Source of the DNA: G020354785 sp964521285
Lineage (GTDB): Bacteria > Bacteroidota > Bacteroidia > Bacteroidales > UBA10428
Direction of reading: 5' to 3'
Assembly: GCA_964521285.1 (NCBI GenBank)
Contig: CAZFQS010000006.1
Span: 62,001-126,000, forward strand
Length of the DNA: 64,000 bases
In this document: piece by piece, positions 62,119 to 64,000 of the stretch
Layout: each line of letters begins with the position of its first letter
Numbering within the stretch: the stretch's first letter is position 1
Made by a program: the position numbers and the translations under genes
Notes under the pieces: generated by a model
Database searches by the model: none
Told to the model about the DNA's origin: nothing
The model's input: the letters and a program-made list of their open reading frames with translations, nothing else

Positions 62119-63781
62119 AAAGCATAAAATATTAATTTATCAGTTTATAATTGTGCTGGCTGCAGCTTTGTTATTCATAACATTTCTGGGAGGAGTTCAT
62201 CTGTTTGACTGGGATGAGATTAATTTTGCAGAATCGGCCAGGGAAATGATTGTTAGCAGGGACTACATTACTGTGCAGATAAACTTTAAACCTTTCTGGG
62301 AAAAACCCCCTCTGTTTATATGGCTCCAGGTTCTCTCAATGAAAATATTCGGGATTAATGAATTTGCCGCCCGCTTTCCTAACGCTATCTGCGGAATTTT
62401 AACACTTTTAATATTATTTAATTTTGGCAGAAGATTATACGATGAAAAGTTCGGATTAATCTGGGTAATGGCCTTTTCAGGAAGTTTTCTACCTTTCTTT
62501 TATTTCAAAACAGGTATTATAGATCCGTGGTTTAACCTTTTTATTTTTTCAGGAATATACTTCCTTGTTCTCTTCACGCATAATGCTGATAAAAATAATT
62601 ACCGGCATCTTGTATTTTCTGCTGTGTTAATCGGACTGGCTATATTAACAAAAGGTCCTGTTGCACTTATAATCTTTATTCTGACTGTCTTTATATACTG
62701 GATATTTAACGGTTTTAAATTATCAGTATCCTTTCTGCACATTCTGACATTTGCAGCTATCCTGATATTTGTCGGAGGATTCTGGTTTATATTACAGATT
62801 ATTAGCGGCAATTCTGATCTTATTATTGACTTCATAAATTACCAGATCAGACTTTTCCAGACAAAAGATGCCGGACATGGAGGATTCCTGCTATATCATT
62901 TTGTTATACTGCTTATTGGGGTTTTTCCGGCTTCGGTATTTGCCTTGCAGGGATTTATTAAACATCCTTCAGATAATTTATATCAGCGCAGTTTCATCAG
63001 ATGGATGATAATTTTATTCTGGGTAGTTCTGATATTGTTTACCATCGTTAAAACCAAGATAGTACATTATTCATCACTTTGCTATTTCCCGCTGACATAT
63101 CTTGCTGCCTTTACAATTTATAAGGTTATTAATAAAGAAATTGAATATAAAAAATGGCTTAATTATATACTTGTACCCTTAGGTATTATTTATGCTCTTG
63201 CGGTTACATTGATCCCGGTTATTGATAATTACAAACAACAGATAATTGATTCGGGCAGGATAGGTGATGAGTTTGCTGCCGGCTGTCTGCAGGCAGAAGT
63301 CAGCTGGTCAGGTTTCGAACCGGTTATCGGCATTATATTAATAGCAGGTATCATTGTTTTCCAGCTTAGCTACAGGGGAAGGAATTTTCAAAAAGGTGTA
63401 ATATCACTGTTTGGTGCATCAACTTTATTTATTTTTCTGAGTATTCTGGCGATTACACCCGCAGTAGAAAAAATTACACAGAATGCTGTGATTGAGTTTT
63501 TTAAGGATAGAAGTAAGGAGGATGCTTATTTTGGCACCATAGGTTATAAAAGTTATGCTCATTATTTTTATACCAGAAAGAAAATGCCGGTTAATATGAA
63601 ATCTTATGATATGCATTCGTTATTAACCCGTGATTTAGATAAGAAAGCTTATTTTTCAATGAAAATTGATAAAAAAGACAAAATATTATCACTTTATCCT
63701 GACCTTGAAATTTTATATGAGAAAAACGGATTTTTATTTTGTGTAAGGAATCCAAAAAACATCAGCAGCAATGATAAATAA
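62108..63781 (+). CDS. GT39/ArnT-like membrane glycosyltransferase
   Basis: A 557-residue polytopic protein with about twelve helices. The first periplasmic loop has the DWDEINFAESAREMI sequence with the Asp-Glu needed in PMT/ArnT enzymes, then FKPFWEKPPLFIWLQ, and NEFAARFPNAICG in a later loop. Such enzymes move a sugar from an isoprenoid-phosphate donor to lipid A, protein or polysaccharide outside the inner membrane. Overlap with the PAP2 gene before it and the GT2 gene after it suggests one pathway. The sugar and acceptor are unknown. Confidence 0.88.
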   Translation: MNLKKHKILIYQFIIVLAAALLFITFLGGVHLFDWDEINFAESAREMIVSRDYITVQINFKPFWEKPPLFIWLQVLSMKIFGINEFAARFPNAICGILTLLILFNFGRRLYDEKFGLIWVMAFSGSFLPFFYFKTGIIDPWFNLFIFSGIYFLVLFTHNADKNNYRHLVFSAVLIGLAILTKGPVALIIFILTVFIYWIFNGFKLSVSFLHILTFAAILIFVGGFWFILQIISGNSDLIIDFINYQIRLFQTKDAGHGGFLLYHFVILLIGVFPASVFALQGFIKHPSDNLYQRSFIRWMIILFWVVLILFTIVKTKIVHYSSLCYFPLTYLAAFTIYKVINKEIEYKKWLNYILVPLGIIYALAVTLIPVIDNYKQQIIDSGRIGDEFAAGCLQAEVSWSGFEPVIGIILIAGIIVFQLSYRGRNFQKGVISLFGASTLFIFLSILAITPAVEKITQNAVIEFFKDRSKEDAYFGTIGYKSYAHYFYTRKKMPVNMKSYDMHSLLTRDLDKKAYFSMKIDKKDKILSLYPDLEILYEKNGFLFCVRNPKNISSNDK

Positions 63782-64000
63782 AAAAACCATTACAGTTGTC
63801 CTTCCTGCATACAATGCTGAGAGCACATTGGAACAGACTTATAATGAAATACCTTTTGATATAGTTGATAACGTAATACTTGTTGACGATTTAAGCAGTG
63901 ATAAAACAATCGAAAAAGCTAAAGAACTTGGTATTAAACATATTATTGAACACTCAGAAAACAAAGGTTATGGGGGAAACCAGAAAACATGTTATAATAA
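63771..64000 (+). CDS. family 2 glycosyltransferase, 3' end outside the window
   Basis: The first 76 residues are present: VVLPAYNAESTLEQTYNEI, the metal-binding region VILVDDLSSDKTIEKA and ENKGYGGNQKTCY, all typical of GT2 enzymes of the dolichol-phosphate mannose synthase/ArnC type, which make the isoprenoid-phosphate sugar used by GT39 partners. It begins with an ATG inside the GT39 gene, overlapping by 11 nt. The window ends within the gene. Confidence 0.92.
   Translation, partial: MINKKTITVVLPAYNAESTLEQTYNEIPFDIVDNVILVDDLSSDKTIEKAKELGIKHIIEHSENKGYGGNQKTCYN

Noticed and set aside
1..64000. CRISPR arrays, tRNA or rRNA genes, prophage, defence islands
   Set aside because: No spaced repeats, no tRNA-like arms, no phage or restriction genes were seen on reading both strands.

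Overview
This 64 kb window is AT-rich and almost certainly comes from a member of the Bacteroidota, possibly an anaerobe from a Bacteroidales/Marinilabiliales-type lineage. The evidence is two proteins with C-terminal type IX secretion (T9SS) sorting domains, a TonB-dependent receptor, an ECF sigma/anti-sigma/DUF4097 operon, DUF2490, DUF4956 and LysM-receptor proteins typical of the phylum. At least two promoters also fit the Bacteroidota pattern (TTTG or TTG, 19 nt, TAnnTTTG). No rRNA, tRNA, CRISPR array, phage or intact insertion sequence was seen.

Layout. 1-6.3 kb: the 3' part of an alpha/beta hydrolase, a GYD protein, aat, a PLP decarboxylase, and an AmgK-like kinase fused to a RapZ C-terminal domain next to a MurU-like nucleotidyltransferase. 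6.4-16.4 kb: nhaA, cysH and mnmA tail to tail, a response regulator-qmoC pair, a VTC polyphosphate polymerase-DUF4956-DUF2490 module, a glycosyltransferase remnant, a sensor kinase and DUF1573. 16.6-27.7 kb: an SLC12-type transporter, zwf-pgl, a membrane-anchored degenerate receiver, a LysM-receptor protein, purC, phoH, a SAM hydrolase and mazG. 27.7-37.8 kb: a DUF362 protein, an aminotransferase remnant, TPR, HPt, nitrilase-fold, RRM and rubredoxin genes, pepD, and an SLC13 permease-cysQ pair. 37.9-42.8 kb: sigma/anti-sigma/DUF4097, a TonB receptor and a small acidic lipoprotein. 43-50.5 kb: aprB-aprA-qmoA-qmoB followed by an LsrG-like protein and an iron-type alcohol dehydrogenase. 50.6-64 kb: a beta-barrel protein, SRAP, ssb, an ABC ATPase, DUF5684, a receiver, YihY, hisG-DMT transporter-hisD, an M1 aminopeptidase, and a PAP2-GT39-GT2 lipid-linked sugar cluster cut by the window end.

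The main story is sulfur. The window encodes all parts of a dissimilatory APS reductase and its quinone-interacting complex (AprBA, QmoABC), but qmoC is about 33 kb from qmoAB, on the other strand, directly behind an OmpR-family response regulator. The two loci carry similar promoters, and their upstream regions share a short palindrome-like motif (about ATGTACGTACAT). An assimilatory iron-sulfur CysH, a probable sulfate permease with CysQ, and MnmA lie in the same window. Sat and DsrAB are not here, so the direction of the Apr-Qmo pathway (sulfate reduction or sulfite oxidation) cannot be decided from this window.

Other points of interest are the kinase-RapZ fusion, a receiver whose phospho-acceptor Asp is Glu and which ends in a membrane helix, a DMT transporter translationally coupled between hisG and hisD behind a possible attenuator, phased TTAACA repeats before a sensor kinase, and a palindromic REP-like repeat that supplies the qmoC stop codon.
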